In this document: positions 54,919 to 64,000 of the stretch, in pieces
Numbering within the stretch: position 1 is the stretch's first letter
Layout of the letters: each line of letters opens with the position of its first letter
The notes under the pieces: generated by a model
The model's database searches: none
Told to the model about the DNA's origin: nothing
Seen by the model: only the letters and a program-made list of their open reading frames with translations
Source of the DNA: Streptomyces coeruleorubidus
GTDB lineage: Bacteria > Actinomycetota > Actinomycetes > Streptomycetales > Streptomycetaceae
Assembly: GCF_008705135.1 (NCBI RefSeq)
Contig: NZ_CP023694.1
Location: 1,612,001 to 1,676,000, forward strand
DNA length: 64,000 nt
Reading direction: 5' to 3'
Position numbers and translations under genes: made by a program

Positions 54919-55002
54919 ACAGTAACCCTAGGCCGTGCTCGGGATGTTTGGGTAGTCGGGCCGGGAACGGGCGCCTGATCCGGCCCTCCGCGACCAGCCG
55001 TC

Positions 55003-55737
55003 TCAGGGCAGCCGGACCCCGAGCGCCGTCTGCACCAGAGCGGCGTGCAGCTTCACCGTGAGCCCCGCCAGCTCCCTGGTGCGGTCCTCCGCATGAGCCC
55101 TGGTCTGCGGATTCCGGTGCCGCCTCAACGGGGCCACCACCTGGTCCACGAGCCCGGCCTCGCGGTCGGCGGCGGCCTTCATCACCCGCAGGTGCCGCGG
55201 CTCGATCCCGAACCGCCCCAACTCGGCGATCAGCGAGGCCACCGTGGCCGCCTCCGCGTCGTACGCGCCGCCCTCCAGTGGGGTGACGAGCCCGTACGAC
55301 TCCCATTCCCTGAGTTCCTCCTCGCCGACACCAGCGGCGGCGAGCAGCTCCTCGCGCCCGATCCTGGCCGCCGTGGGCGCCTCGGGAGTCTCGGGTACCG
55401 TGTCGCCGTCACGCTGACGCCCCAGCAATGGCAGCTGGACGGCCTCACCGCGCTCCATGGCCTCCAGGTGCTCGCGGATCACCTTCAGGGGCAGATAGTG
55501 GTCCCGCTGCATCCTCAGGACGTGACCGAGACGCTCGACGTCCTGTGCGCTGAACTTGCGATACCCCGACGGAGTCCGCTGCGGCTCGATGAGCCCCTCC
55601 GCCTCCAGGAAACGGATCTTGGAAATGGTGACTTCGGGAAACTCCTCGCGCAGCACGTTCAGCACCGTGCCGATGCTCATCAGCCTGTCCGTGGCGGCGG
55701 CGCCGTGCCCGGCACCGCCGCTCGGTGTTTGAAGCAT
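55003..55737 (-). CDS. ftsR: FtsR-like MerR regulator
   Basis: A 244-residue regulator. The HTH is MSIGTVLNVLREEFPEVTISKIRFLEAEGLIEPQRTPSGYRKFSAQDVERL, and the C-terminal effector part includes a ligand-like segment AAAGVGEEELREWESYGLVTPLEGGAYD that looks like a second DNA-binding wing. The homologue FtsR in corynebacteria activates ftsZ; the mycobacterial one is Rv1828. It follows the GarA-like gene by about 50 bases. The name rests on position and similarity, not on targets visible here. Confidence 0.88.
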   Translation of the reverse strand: MLQTPSGGAGHGAAATDRLMSIGTVLNVLREEFPEVTISKIRFLEAEGLIEPQRTPSGYRKFSAQDVERLGHVLRMQRDHYLPLKVIREHLEAMERGEAVQLPLLGRQRDGDTVPETPEAPTAARIGREELLAAAGVGEEELREWESYGLVTPLEGGAYDAEAATVASLIAELGRFGIEPRHLRVMKAAADREAGLVDQVVAPLRRHRNPQTRAHAEDRTRELAGLTVKLHAALVQTALGVRLP

Positions 55738-55788
55738 GGACCTTCCCTGACGGACGGACCTTCGCGGGGTTCCCCGGACGGTATCCGG

Positions 55789-56613
55789 TCAGTAGCCCCG
55801 CTGGCTGGCGTAGAAGACCAGCCGGTACTTGCCGATCTGCACCTCGTCGCCGTTGTTCAGGGCGACCTGGTCGATCCGCTCGCGGTTCACGTACGTGCCG
55901 TTCAGGCTGCCCACGTCGGCCACCGTGAAGGAACCGTCCTGGCCTCGGCGGAACTCCACATGACGCCGGGAGACCGTCACGTCGTCCAGGAAGATGTCGC
56001 TCTGCGGATGGCGCCCGGCCGTGGTCAGATCGCCGTCCAGCAGGAAGCGGCTGCCCGAGTTCGGCCCGCGGCGCACGACCAGCAGCGCGGAGCCCAGCGG
56101 CAGCGCGTCGACGGCCGCCTGCGCCTCGGGGGACAGCGTCGGCATCGGCGTCTGGCCGGTGGTCTCGCTGTCGTAGGCCTCGAGGCCGGAGATGGAGATC
56201 GTGGAGGTCGTCTCGGACGGACGCTCCGGCGCCGCCCCGGCCCGCAGCGGCGCGCCGCAGTTGGAGCAGAAGCGGCTGTTCTCCGCGTTGCGGTTACCGC
56301 ACCTCGTACACACCAGGGCCGACATCGGATCCTCCTGCCGCGGCTGCCCACCGGGGGCATTGGACGCATACGGGTCGGAAAATCCACCACCCGCACCTGA
56401 GGTTGACGGTTGCCCGAAACCTATGCCGCCGGGCTGCGCGGGGTCAACCGACGGCGCGCCCTGACCTCCGGAAACGTCACCGCCCGGGCCACCGACCTGG
56501 TCCCGGAACAGCGGCCGCTGGCCCTCCGCGTCAGGCTGCGCGCGATGGCGAGCGGTCGCGTTGTCGCTGCCTTCTCGCGCGCTCTTGCCGAACAACTTCG
56601 CAAACAACTTCAC
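55789..56613 (-). CDS. GarA-like FHA protein with zinc ribbon
   Basis: A 274-residue phosphopeptide-binding regulator. Order: a basic start (VKLFAKLFGKS), a long Gly/Pro/Ser/Gln linker, a zinc ribbon with four Cys (CTRCGNRNAENSRFCSNCG, about residues 98-116), a Thr-rich segment ETTSTISISG that matches the GarA phosphorylation TxxT region, and a C-terminal FHA domain (GRHPQSDIFLDDVTVSRRHVEF, GSLNGTYVN). GarA is a substrate of PknB and PknG and controls 2-oxoglutarate enzymes. GTG 56613 has AAGGGGA eight bases upstream. Confidence 0.92.
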   Translation of the reverse strand: MKLFAKLFGKSAREGSDNATARHRAQPDAEGQRPLFRDQVGGPGGDVSGGQGAPSVDPAQPGGIGFGQPSTSGAGGGFSDPYASNAPGGQPRQEDPMSALVCTRCGNRNAENSRFCSNCGAPLRAGAAPERPSETTSTISISGLEAYDSETTGQTPMPTLSPEAQAAVDALPLGSALLVVRRGPNSGSRFLLDGDLTTAGRHPQSDIFLDDVTVSRRHVEFRRGQDGSFTVADVGSLNGTYVNRERIDQVALNNGDEVQIGKYRLVFYASQRGY

Positions 56614-56803
56614 GGGCGATTCCCCTTGACCGAAACAGACCCGCCCGTGGGGCAGGACGAACCCTGACTGAACACTCTGGCCGACCCGGACATCCTGACA
56701 ACGTCCGTCTGCACCAGACAGTTTCCACCACGCACCACCCAATCGGTGCGCCGACCCCCCGCAACCTCATGCCCTCGCCGGACGTCGCCCATGCACCCCC
56801 GCT
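56614..56803. other. Gap between GarA-like gene and DUF881 gene
   Basis: About 190 bases. No gene is visible. In mycobacteria gcvH lies at this position; nothing resembling gcvH (about 130 residues) fits here. A promoter for the GarA-FtsR transcript would be expected in this gap. Confidence 0.55.
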
Positions 56804-57766
56804 TCACTGGGAGGACGACCGAGCGTAGTCAGGCCGCTTCACCGCCCGCAAGGCGTCCACGACGATCTTGGTCGACCGCTCGATGGTGACCGTGGCCTGT
56901 TCCTTCTCGAGAGTCTGCACCACGCCTCCGGGGATGTTGAGCGCCGGCTCGAGGTCCTGCGGCTTGCCGATGACCTTGAAACGATAGGGCGCGTTGATCT
57001 TGTTCCCGTCGACGCTCACACCCTTGCCGGAGTCCGTCAGAAACGTGCCCGCGACGACCCGCACGCCGTTCACCTGGATCGCCTCGGCACCCGCCGCGCG
57101 CAGCTCCTGGATCGCGTCGAGCAGCATGTCCGCCTCGACCGTCCCCTTCGTGTCCTCGATGGTCATGGTGATGCCGGGCCCCTGCGCGGCCACCGTGCCC
57201 GCCAGGATGCCGAGTTGCCTCTCCTTCTCGATGGTCTGCTTCCGGGCCTCCTCGGCCTGGTCCGAGCTGTTCTCCAGCTCGTCGCGCTGCTTCTCGAGGC
57301 CCTGCTTCTCGTCCTCAAGACGCTGCGTACGGTCATCCAGTTCATCGAGGATGCGGACGAGATCTTCCTGACGCGCCCCGCGCAGCGCGCTGTCACTGTC
57401 GCTGTTCGAGGCCACCTGCACGGCCAGCCCGAACCCCAGGCCGAACAGCAGCACCGCGACGATGAACTGGGCCCGTGAGACCCGCGGCGGCCACAGCCCC
57501 TTCACCAGCCGCTGCCGTCCGGTCAGCTGCGGCTCGGAGTCAGGATCGGGCTCGGGGGCAACCTCCGGTTCGGGCGCCGATTCCGCTCCCGCTTCCGTGG
57601 GGTCTTGGTCCGGCGTGTCCCGGGCAGCGGGCACCGACGCGGACACCTCTTGAGGCAATTCCTTGCGCAGCCGGTTTCCGGACTCGCCGCTCCCGCCACG
57701 CTGGTCCGCGCGCGTGTCGCCGTTCTCCTCGGGGCGCTTGTCGTCGTGCTCGCTCATCGGCCTCAC
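56804..57766 (-). CDS. DUF881 family membrane protein (downstream copy)
   Basis: A 320-residue protein with a long Pro/Glu-rich cytoplasmic N-terminus (about residues 1-90), one membrane helix (FIVAVLLFGLGFGLAVQV), then a predicted coiled coil (ILDELDDRTQRLEDEKQGLEKQRDELE) and the DUF881 domain (LAGTVAAQGPGITMTIEDTKG, LRAAGAEAIQVNGVRVVAG). The GTG at 57766 overlaps the sbp stop as GTGA; ATG 57757 is the alternative. In mycobacteria the equivalent gene (Rv1825 type) is linked to cell division and envelope synthesis, but its activity is unknown. Confidence 0.9.
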   Translation of the reverse strand: MRPMSEHDDKRPEENGDTRADQRGGSGESGNRLRKELPQEVSASVPAARDTPDQDPTEAGAESAPEPEVAPEPDPDSEPQLTGRQRLVKGLWPPRVSRAQFIVAVLLFGLGFGLAVQVASNSDSDSALRGARQEDLVRILDELDDRTQRLEDEKQGLEKQRDELENSSDQAEEARKQTIEKERQLGILAGTVAAQGPGITMTIEDTKGTVEADMLLDAIQELRAAGAEAIQVNGVRVVAGTFLTDSGKGVSVDGNKINAPYRFKVIGKPQDLEPALNIPGGVVQTLEKEQATVTIERSTKIVVDALRAVKRPDYARSSSQ

Positions 57767-58095
57767 GCCCGGAACACGTGCCGGCGGATCGCCGCGGCGT
57801 TGGAGAAGATCCGGATACCGAGGACGACCACCACACCGGTGGACAGCTGGGCGCCCACGCCCAGCTTGTCCCCCAGGAACACGATCAACGCGGCCACCAC
57901 CACGTTCGACAGGAACGACACCACGAAGACCTTGTCGTCGAAGATGCCGTCGAGCATGGCCCGCAGGCCACCGAAGACGGCGTCGAGCGCCGCCACGACA
58001 GCGATCGGCAGATAAGGCTCGACCACCGCCGGAACCTCAGGCCGGACCAACAGGCCGGCCACGACTCCCACGACGAGGCCCAGTACGGCGATCAC
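57763..58095 (-). CDS. sbp: Small basic protein (DUF1290)
   Basis: A 110-residue membrane protein with three to four helices: VLGLVVGVVAGLLVRPEVPA, EPYLPIAVVAALDAVFGGLRA, VVSFLSNVVVAALIVFLGDKLG and VVVVLGIRIFSNAAAIRRHVF. The DUF1290/sbp family is almost always between two DUF881 genes, as here. Both ends overlap neighbours as GTGA (58092-58095 and 57763-57766), so all three are coupled. Its role is undefined. A B. subtilis homologue sits upstream of ftsAZ, again suggesting a cell division link. Confidence 0.92.
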   Translation of the reverse strand: MIAVLGLVVGVVAGLLVRPEVPAVVEPYLPIAVVAALDAVFGGLRAMLDGIFDDKVFVVSFLSNVVVAALIVFLGDKLGVGAQLSTGVVVVLGIRIFSNAAAIRRHVFRA

Positions 58096-59006
58096 GATGT
58101 GCCCTTCTCGCTCTTCTCAATGCTCGGCTGTGCTGTACGTACGATCACACTCGGCGCGGCCGGCAGCCGGAGGTCGTCCTCCGCGGAGATGGCCGTCCTG
58201 ACGCCGTAGCTCTCCTGGAGCGCGTCCAGATACAGCCCGTCCGCGCTGTTCTGGAACCGAGTGCTCAGCCGCTGACCGTCCCCCACCGCGAGCACCGTGT
58301 ACGGCGGCACCAGCGGCTTGTTGTCGACCAGTATCGCGTCCCCCGCGGCCCTGATCGCGGACAGCGCCGTCAGCCGCTGCCCGTTGATCGAGACGGCCTC
58401 GGCGCCCGACTCCCACAGTCCGTTGACCACGCGCTGCATGTCCCGGTCGCGCACCCGGCCGGTGTCGGAGAACCCGGTGGTCCCGCGCGGGTCGCCGTCA
58501 CCGCCCGCGCCGGCGTCCTTGGCGTCGTTCACGACCAGCTTCACACCGGGGCCGTGCACCGCCGTGGCTCCCGACAGGATGCTCACGATCTCGGACTCGG
58601 CGCTGCCACCGCTGTGCTTCAACGCCGCCCGCTGTCGCGCGCTCACGTCCTCGCGCAGCCGGTCGACGGAGTCCTCCAGCTTGTCCGCCGCCTCGGTCTC
58701 CCGGTCGATCCGGTCGACCAGTTCCTCGCGCTCCTTGGCGACGACCGGAGCGGCGACCCGCGCCTGCGCCGCTCCCACGGTCACGACGAGGGCCGCCAGC
58801 ACCAGACCGGCGGCCAGCCCCAGCTTCGCCCTGAGTGTCTTCGGCATGCCGGCGTCGCCCGCGGCCTTCTTCCGCGCGGCGGCCTCGGCGTATCCGTCGT
58901 CGAGGCTGTGGTCCATGACGTTGGTGAGCAACGACATGGACGCGTCCGGGCGCCTGGGCCGCGTCGGTGTGCTCCGAATGGGGGGTTGCTGCGGCATGCC
59001 GCACAT
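58092..59006 (-). CDS. DUF881 family membrane protein (upstream copy)
   Basis: A 304-residue protein with a short basic leader, a membrane helix (LRAKLGLAAGLVLAALVVTVGAAQA), a heptad-rich coiled-coil segment (REELVDRIDRETEAADKLEDSVDRLREDVSA) and a DUF881 domain (LSGATAVHGPGVKLVVNDAKDAG, WESGAEAVSINGQRLTALSA). Its stop overlaps sbp as GTGA. Two starts are possible: ATG 59006 and ATG 58997, neither with a strong site. Together with sbp and the second DUF881 protein it forms a probable complex. Confidence 0.9.
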   Translation of the reverse strand: MCGMPQQPPIRSTPTRPRRPDASMSLLTNVMDHSLDDGYAEAAARKKAAGDAGMPKTLRAKLGLAAGLVLAALVVTVGAAQARVAAPVVAKEREELVDRIDRETEAADKLEDSVDRLREDVSARQRAALKHSGGSAESEIVSILSGATAVHGPGVKLVVNDAKDAGAGGDGDPRGTTGFSDTGRVRDRDMQRVVNGLWESGAEAVSINGQRLTALSAIRAAGDAILVDNKPLVPPYTVLAVGDGQRLSTRFQNSADGLYLDALQESYGVRTAISAEDDLRLPAAPSVIVRTAQPSIEKSEKGTS

Positions 59007-59104
59007 CGTCGCACGTCGGGGCCACTACCTCCGAACGGCCCCACCGGCGTGCCGGACAGGCCCCGTTGAGGACACTTGTCCGGCACGCACGCGTGCAGGC
59101 CGTT

Positions 59105-61600
59105 CTACCGGCCGGCGCTGTCCACGACGGCCGACCACTCGTCCAGCAGGGCCTGCGCGGAGGCATCGTCCGGCCCCTCGGCCCACAGGTGGGTGACGGC
59201 CTCGGCCGGGTCGGGCAACACCATCACCCAACGGCCGTCCGTCTCCACCACCCGCACGCCGTCCGTGGTGTCCACGAACCGGTCTCCGGCCGCCTCGACG
59301 ACCCGCCGCATCACGAGCCCCTTGACGGCCCACGGAGTCGCCAGGTCCCGCTTCAGGACGTGCGCCCGCGGGATCCGCGCGTCGATCTGGCTGAGCGTGA
59401 GCTGCGTCCGCGCCACGAGTCCGATGAGCCGTACGAAGGCCGCGGTGGCGTCGTACACGCTGCTGAACTCGGGGACGATGAAGCCGCCCTTGCCGTCACC
59501 GCCGAAGATCGTCCCTTCCTCACCGCCGACGCGCGTGAGGTCGTCGGGAGACGTGGTCGTCCACTCGACCTGGGTCCCGTGGTACGCCGCCACCTGCTCG
59601 GCGATCCGGGTCGTGGTCACCGGCAGCGCGACCCGACCGCTACGCCGCTCGGCCGCGATGAGGTCGAGCATCACGAGCAGCGCCCGGTCGTCCTCGATGA
59701 TGCGCCCCTTCTCGTCGACGAGGGACAGCCGCTCACCGACGGGATCGAACCGCACACCGAACGCGGCCCCCGAGGACGCCACGATCTCCCCGAGGCGCAC
59801 CATCCCCGACCGCCGCATGTCGGCCGTCTCCGTCGGCCTGGACTCGTCGAGACCGGGATTGATCGTCAGCGAGTCGACACCGAGCTTCCCCAGCAGACTC
59901 GGCAGCACGAGTCCCGCACTCCCGTTGGACGCGTCCACGACCACCTTCAGACCGGAGTCCGCGATCCCGGTCGTGTCGACGTTCCGCAGCAGCGACCCGG
60001 TGTACGAGTCGAAGACACTCGCCGGGAAGTGCAGATCACCGATCTCCCCGGGGAACGCACGCCGGTACTCCTGCCGCGCGAACACCCGGTCGAGCTTCCG
60101 CTGGCTGCCCTGCGACAGGTCCGCGCCCTGCCCGTCGAAGAACATGATGTCGACGGAATCCTGCACCCCTGGCGTGGTCCGGATCATGATCCCGCCCGCA
60201 CTGCCTCGGGCCGTCTGCTGCCGGGCCACCGGCAGCGGCACGTTCTCCAGGTCCCGTACGTCGATGGCACTGGCCTGCAAAGCGGAGATCACCGCCCGCT
60301 TCAGCGCACGGGCACCACGCGAGTGGTCGCGCGCCGTGGTGACGGTCGAGCCCTTCTTGAGGGTCGTCGCATAGGCACCGGCGAGCCGTACCGCCAGCTC
60401 CGGCGTGATCTCCACGTTGAGGATTCCGGACACACCCCGGGCGCCGAAGAGGTGTGCCTGTCCCCTGGATTCCCAGATGACTGAGGTATTGACGAAGGCA
60501 CCGGCTTCGATGGTCTTGAACGGATAGACCCGCACATTGCCCTGAACGATCGATTCTTCACCGATCAGGCACTCATCACCGATGACCGCCCCGTCCTCGA
60601 TCCGCGCCGCGCGCATGATGTCGGTGTTCTTTCCGACCACGCAGCCACGCAGATTGCTGTGCGGCCCCACGTAGACGTTGTCGTGAACGACGGACTTGTG
60701 CAGAAAAGCGCCGCTCTTGACGACCACGTTGGAGCCCACGACGGTGTGCTCACGGATTTCGGCGCCGGCCTCGACCTTGGCGTAGTCCCCGATGTAAAGA
60801 GGCCCGCGGAGCACGGCGTCGGGATGGACCTCGGCACCCTCGGCGACCCACACCCCGGCGGAGATCTCGAACCCGTCGATGTCGACGTCGACCTTGCCCT
60901 CCAGGACGTCGGCCTGCGCCTTCACATAGCTCTCGTGCGTGCCGACGTCCTCCCAGTACCCCTCGGCCACGTAGCCGTAGATCGGCTTGCCTTCCTTCAT
61001 CAACTGCGGGAAGACATCGCCGGACCAGTCGACGGGCACATCGGGCTCGACGTAGTCGAAGACCTCGGGCTCCATCACATAGATGCCGGTGTTCACGGTG
61101 TCGGAGAAGACCTGGCCCCAGGTGGGCTTCTCGAGGAAGCGCTCCACCTTGCCTTCCTCGTCGACAATGGTGATGCCGAATTCCAGCGGATTGGGCACAC
61201 GCGTCAGGCAGACCGTGACGAGTGCACCCTTCTCCTTGTGGAAATTGATGAGCTCGGTGAGATCGAAATCCGTCAGCGCATCGCCCGAGATGACGAGGAA
61301 GGCATCGTCCTTCAACGCCTCTTCGGCATTCTTGACGCTTCCGGCGGTACCGAGTGGCTTCTCCTCATTGGCATAGGTGAGCTCCATACCGAGCTCTTCG
61401 CCGTCACCGAAGTAGTTCTTGACGAGCGAGGCCAGGAACTGGACAGTTACGACTGTTTCGTTGAGCCCATGCCTTTTGAGCAGCCGCAGCACATGCTCCA
61501 TGATCGGGCGGTTGGCCACGGGCAGGAGCGGCTTGGGCATGCTTGAGGTCATGGGGCGAAGGCGCGTGCCTTCGCCTCCGGCCATCACGACGGCCTTCAT
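59105..61600 (-). CDS. Mannose-1-phosphate guanylyltransferase fused to degenerate phosphomannomutase
   Basis: An 831-residue protein. Residues about 1-230 are a nucleotidyltransferase ([27 protein letters not shown]) that makes GDP-mannose-type sugars; about 240-360 are left-handed beta-helix repeats. The rest has the phosphohexomutase outline but not its chemistry: the phosphoserine loop TASHNP is RTTPGV here, the metal loop DGDGDR is DPVGER, and the sugar loop GEMSGH is GEEGTI. A regulatory or structural role of this part is more likely than mutase activity. ATG 61600 follows a GGAGGA site. Neighbours link it to envelope lipid synthesis. Confidence 0.92.
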   Translation of the reverse strand: MKAVVMAGGEGTRLRPMTSSMPKPLLPVANRPIMEHVLRLLKRHGLNETVVTVQFLASLVKNYFGDGEELGMELTYANEEKPLGTAGSVKNAEEALKDDAFLVISGDALTDFDLTELINFHKEKGALVTVCLTRVPNPLEFGITIVDEEGKVERFLEKPTWGQVFSDTVNTGIYVMEPEVFDYVEPDVPVDWSGDVFPQLMKEGKPIYGYVAEGYWEDVGTHESYVKAQADVLEGKVDVDIDGFEISAGVWVAEGAEVHPDAVLRGPLYIGDYAKVEAGAEIREHTVVGSNVVVKSGAFLHKSVVHDNVYVGPHSNLRGCVVGKNTDIMRAARIEDGAVIGDECLIGEESIVQGNVRVYPFKTIEAGAFVNTSVIWESRGQAHLFGARGVSGILNVEITPELAVRLAGAYATTLKKGSTVTTARDHSRGARALKRAVISALQASAIDVRDLENVPLPVARQQTARGSAGGIMIRTTPGVQDSVDIMFFDGQGADLSQGSQRKLDRVFARQEYRRAFPGEIGDLHFPASVFDSYTGSLLRNVDTTGIADSGLKVVVDASNGSAGLVLPSLLGKLGVDSLTINPGLDESRPTETADMRRSGMVRLGEIVASSGAAFGVRFDPVGERLSLVDEKGRIIEDDRALLVMLDLIAAERRSGRVALPVTTTRIAEQVAAYHGTQVEWTTTSPDDLTRVGGEEGTIFGGDGKGGFIVPEFSSVYDATAAFVRLIGLVARTQLTLSQIDARIPRAHVLKRDLATPWAVKGLVMRRVVEAAGDRFVDTTDGVRVVETDGRWVMVLPDPAEAVTHLWAEGPDDASAQALLDEWSAVVDSAGR

Positions 61601-61715
61601 GTCGGAAGCGTCCTCCTCTAAGAGACGACGGTCTAGCCGACTTCCCCCGCGAGGATTGTCCCGCACTTTTGCACCACGGGCCAACGCACCGCTTCGGTCG
61701 GAGCAATCCGCGAGT

Positions 61716-62324
61716 TCAATCGGGCATGGCGTCCGCACGGACCAGGCGGCGGACTTGTACTACGTAGAGGACTCCTGCCCACCAGTACAGCGTTGTACCC
61801 CATCCGGCGAACGCCCATCCGAAAATAGCAGCCAGTGACGAGATCCAACCACTTCCGTCACTGAGCAGGAGCAGCGGGAAGGCATACATCAAGTTGAAGG
61901 TGGCGGCCTTGCCCAGGAAGTTCACCTGGGGCGGCGGATAGCCGTGCCGACGAAGGATGCCCACCATCACCAGCAGCACCAGCTCCCGCGCCAGAAGTGC
62001 AGCGGTCAACCAGAGGGGCAGAATCTCTCGCCAAGTGAGGCCGACCAAGGTCGAAAGGATATAGAGCCGGTCGGCCGCGGGATCGAGGAGCCGGCCGAGG
62101 CTGCTGATCTGGTTCCAGCGCCGCGCGAGCTTGCCGTCCAGGTAGTCACTGACGCCGCTGAGGGCCAGTACCAGAAGGGCCCAGCCGTCACTCTTGGGCC
62201 CACCGAACTCAGGACGCAGAATCAACCACAGGAAGAGGGGCACGCCAACGAGCCGCGCCATGCTGAGGATGTTCGGGATGGTGAGCACACGGTCCGTCTG
62301 GACGCGAGTCTCCTGAACCTCCAC
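61716..62324 (-). CDS. CDP-alcohol phosphatidyltransferase (PgsA-like)
   Basis: A 202-residue membrane protein. It has the complete family motif: [29 protein letters not shown], with the DxxDGxxAR part and the GxxxDxxxD part that bind the metal and CDP group. Further helices include [21 protein letters not shown]. It joins CDP-diacylglycerol or a similar donor with an alcohol acceptor; the acceptor could be glycerol phosphate or inositol phosphate. In mycobacteria the gene at this position is called pgsA2. GTG 62324 has GGAGG seven bases upstream. Confidence 0.93.
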   Translation of the reverse strand: MEVQETRVQTDRVLTIPNILSMARLVGVPLFLWLILRPEFGGPKSDGWALLVLALSGVSDYLDGKLARRWNQISSLGRLLDPAADRLYILSTLVGLTWREILPLWLTAALLARELVLLVMVGILRRHGYPPPQVNFLGKAATFNLMYAFPLLLLSDGSGWISSLAAIFGWAFAGWGTTLYWWAGVLYVVQVRRLVRADAMPD

Positions 62325-62380
62325 CCGGGGGCCTCCTGTGGGAAACGAGCCAACGATGCTCCCTGACCTTACCTCAACGC

Positions 62381-62424
62381 AAAAAAGCTCTGGCTCTTGG
62401 GCTGTGCGCCCAAGAGCCAGAGCT
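62381..62424 (-). terminator. rRNA operon terminator
   Basis: A perfect 17-bp stem (AGCTCTGGCTCTTGGGC and its complement) with a TGTGC loop ends in a run of six T residues on the minus strand. It begins 10 bases after the 5S end and stops rRNA transcription before the CDP-alcohol transferase gene 57 bases further on. It is one of the few classical T-tailed terminators in the window. Confidence 0.97.
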
Positions 62425-62433
62425 CTAAAAGGA

Positions 62434-62552
62434 GTTCGGCGGCGTCCTACTCTCCCACAGGGTCCCCCCTGCAGTACCATCGGCGCTGTAAGGCTTAGCT
62501 TCCGGGTTCGGAATGTAACCGGGCGTTTCCCCTACGCTATAACCACCGAAAC
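62434..62552 (-). rRNA. rrf: 5S ribosomal RNA
   Basis: On the minus strand the 119-base gene starts GTTTCGGTGGTTATAGCGTA and ends CGCCGCCGAAC, pairing the two ends in helix I. CCGAACCCGGAAGCTAAG is the conserved helix III and loop region. Complete. Position directly after the 23S gene is the normal bacterial order. Confidence 0.98.
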
Positions 62553-62644
62553 ACTATGAAACTGTGGAACTATGCCGCACCATACCGTGACCATGGCATG
62601 GGGCTGTTCGTGGTTTCAGAACCAACACAGTGGACGCGAGCAAC
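62553..62644. other. 23S-5S intergenic spacer
   Basis: About 92 bases between the rRNA genes. It contains no tRNA and no clear internal promoter. RNase III or other maturation stems would be expected to pair across here and the 23S flanks. Confidence 0.8.

Positions 62645-64000
<1,356 letters not shown>

Noticed and set aside
62553..62644. tRNA between 23S and 5S rRNA
   Set aside because: No cloverleaf or CCA-type acceptor pairing is visible in the spacer.

Overview
The window is very GC-rich with strong G/C bias at third codon positions, GTG and TTG starts, tight GTGA start/stop overlaps and many Streptomyces-typical families (MocR, DUF1707, DUF5999, a GarA-type FHA protein, a GH10 xylanase with an ATPase-less sugar ABC operon). 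It ends in an rRNA operon on the minus strand. I read it as Streptomyces chromosome. The order also fits my memory of the S. coelicolor core/arm boundary next to an rRNA operon, which I could not check.

Layout. 1-9.8 kb: end of an HxlR regulator, uppP, a DUF4291 gene, a SnoaL-like gene, lnt, a coupled oxidoreductase/FAD-monooxygenase pair with a divergent TetR and two perfect operators, a DUF664 protein, a lipoprotein, a TPR-like protein and ung. 9.9-16.7 kb: an oligopeptide-type binding protein, an SDR/FabG pair, an Excalibur protein, a DUF3037/HipA-like kinase pair and a frameshifted CYP152-type P450. 16.7-21.6 kb: a membrane protein, a hemerythrin, a junction where a truncated recQ meets a truncated SRPBCC gene, a Rieske lipoprotein, an isochorismatase-like hydrolase and a PPOX protein. 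21.6-31.1 kb: regulator/effector pairs (LysR/EamA, MocR/PPOX), two more EamA transporters, a lone Clp_N protein, an SRPBCC protein, a His-rich PadR and a PhzF protein. 31.1-35.3 kb: a CPBP protease, a GCS2-family ligase, an unknown gene, a terminator, and an array of about five palindromic repeats before a DUF5999 gene.

35.4-41.2 kb is a xylan/xylo-oligosaccharide locus: a LacI repressor convergent with an operon of binding protein, two permeases and a GH10 xylanase, with a perfect CGAAA-G-TTTCG operator just upstream of the operon. 41.7-44.3 kb holds an APC permease and a DUF1707 protein. 44.3-48.2 kb is a molybdate locus: a ModE-like box, a HTH-TOBE regulator, modA, modB, modC and a di-Mop protein. 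48.2-51.4 kb is gcvP behind a tandem glycine riboswitch.

51.5-62.4 kb carries a PRC-barrel protein and dinB, then a minus-strand block: CDP-alcohol phosphatidyltransferase, a mannose-1-phosphate guanylyltransferase fused to a degenerate phosphomannomutase, DUF881, small basic protein, DUF881, GarA-like FHA, FtsR-like MerR, bifunctional nuclease and a second MerR. This order is the same as the mycobacterial pgsA2-DUF881-sbp-DUF881-gcvH-garA-ftsR-BFN-MerR-gcvB block, without gcvH. The window closes with the rRNA terminator, 5S rRNA and the 3' part of 23S rRNA.

No CRISPR array, prophage, insertion sequence or canonical defence island is visible. The least explained elements are the repeat array before DUF5999, the DUF3037/HipA-kinase pair and the degenerate phosphomannomutase domain.
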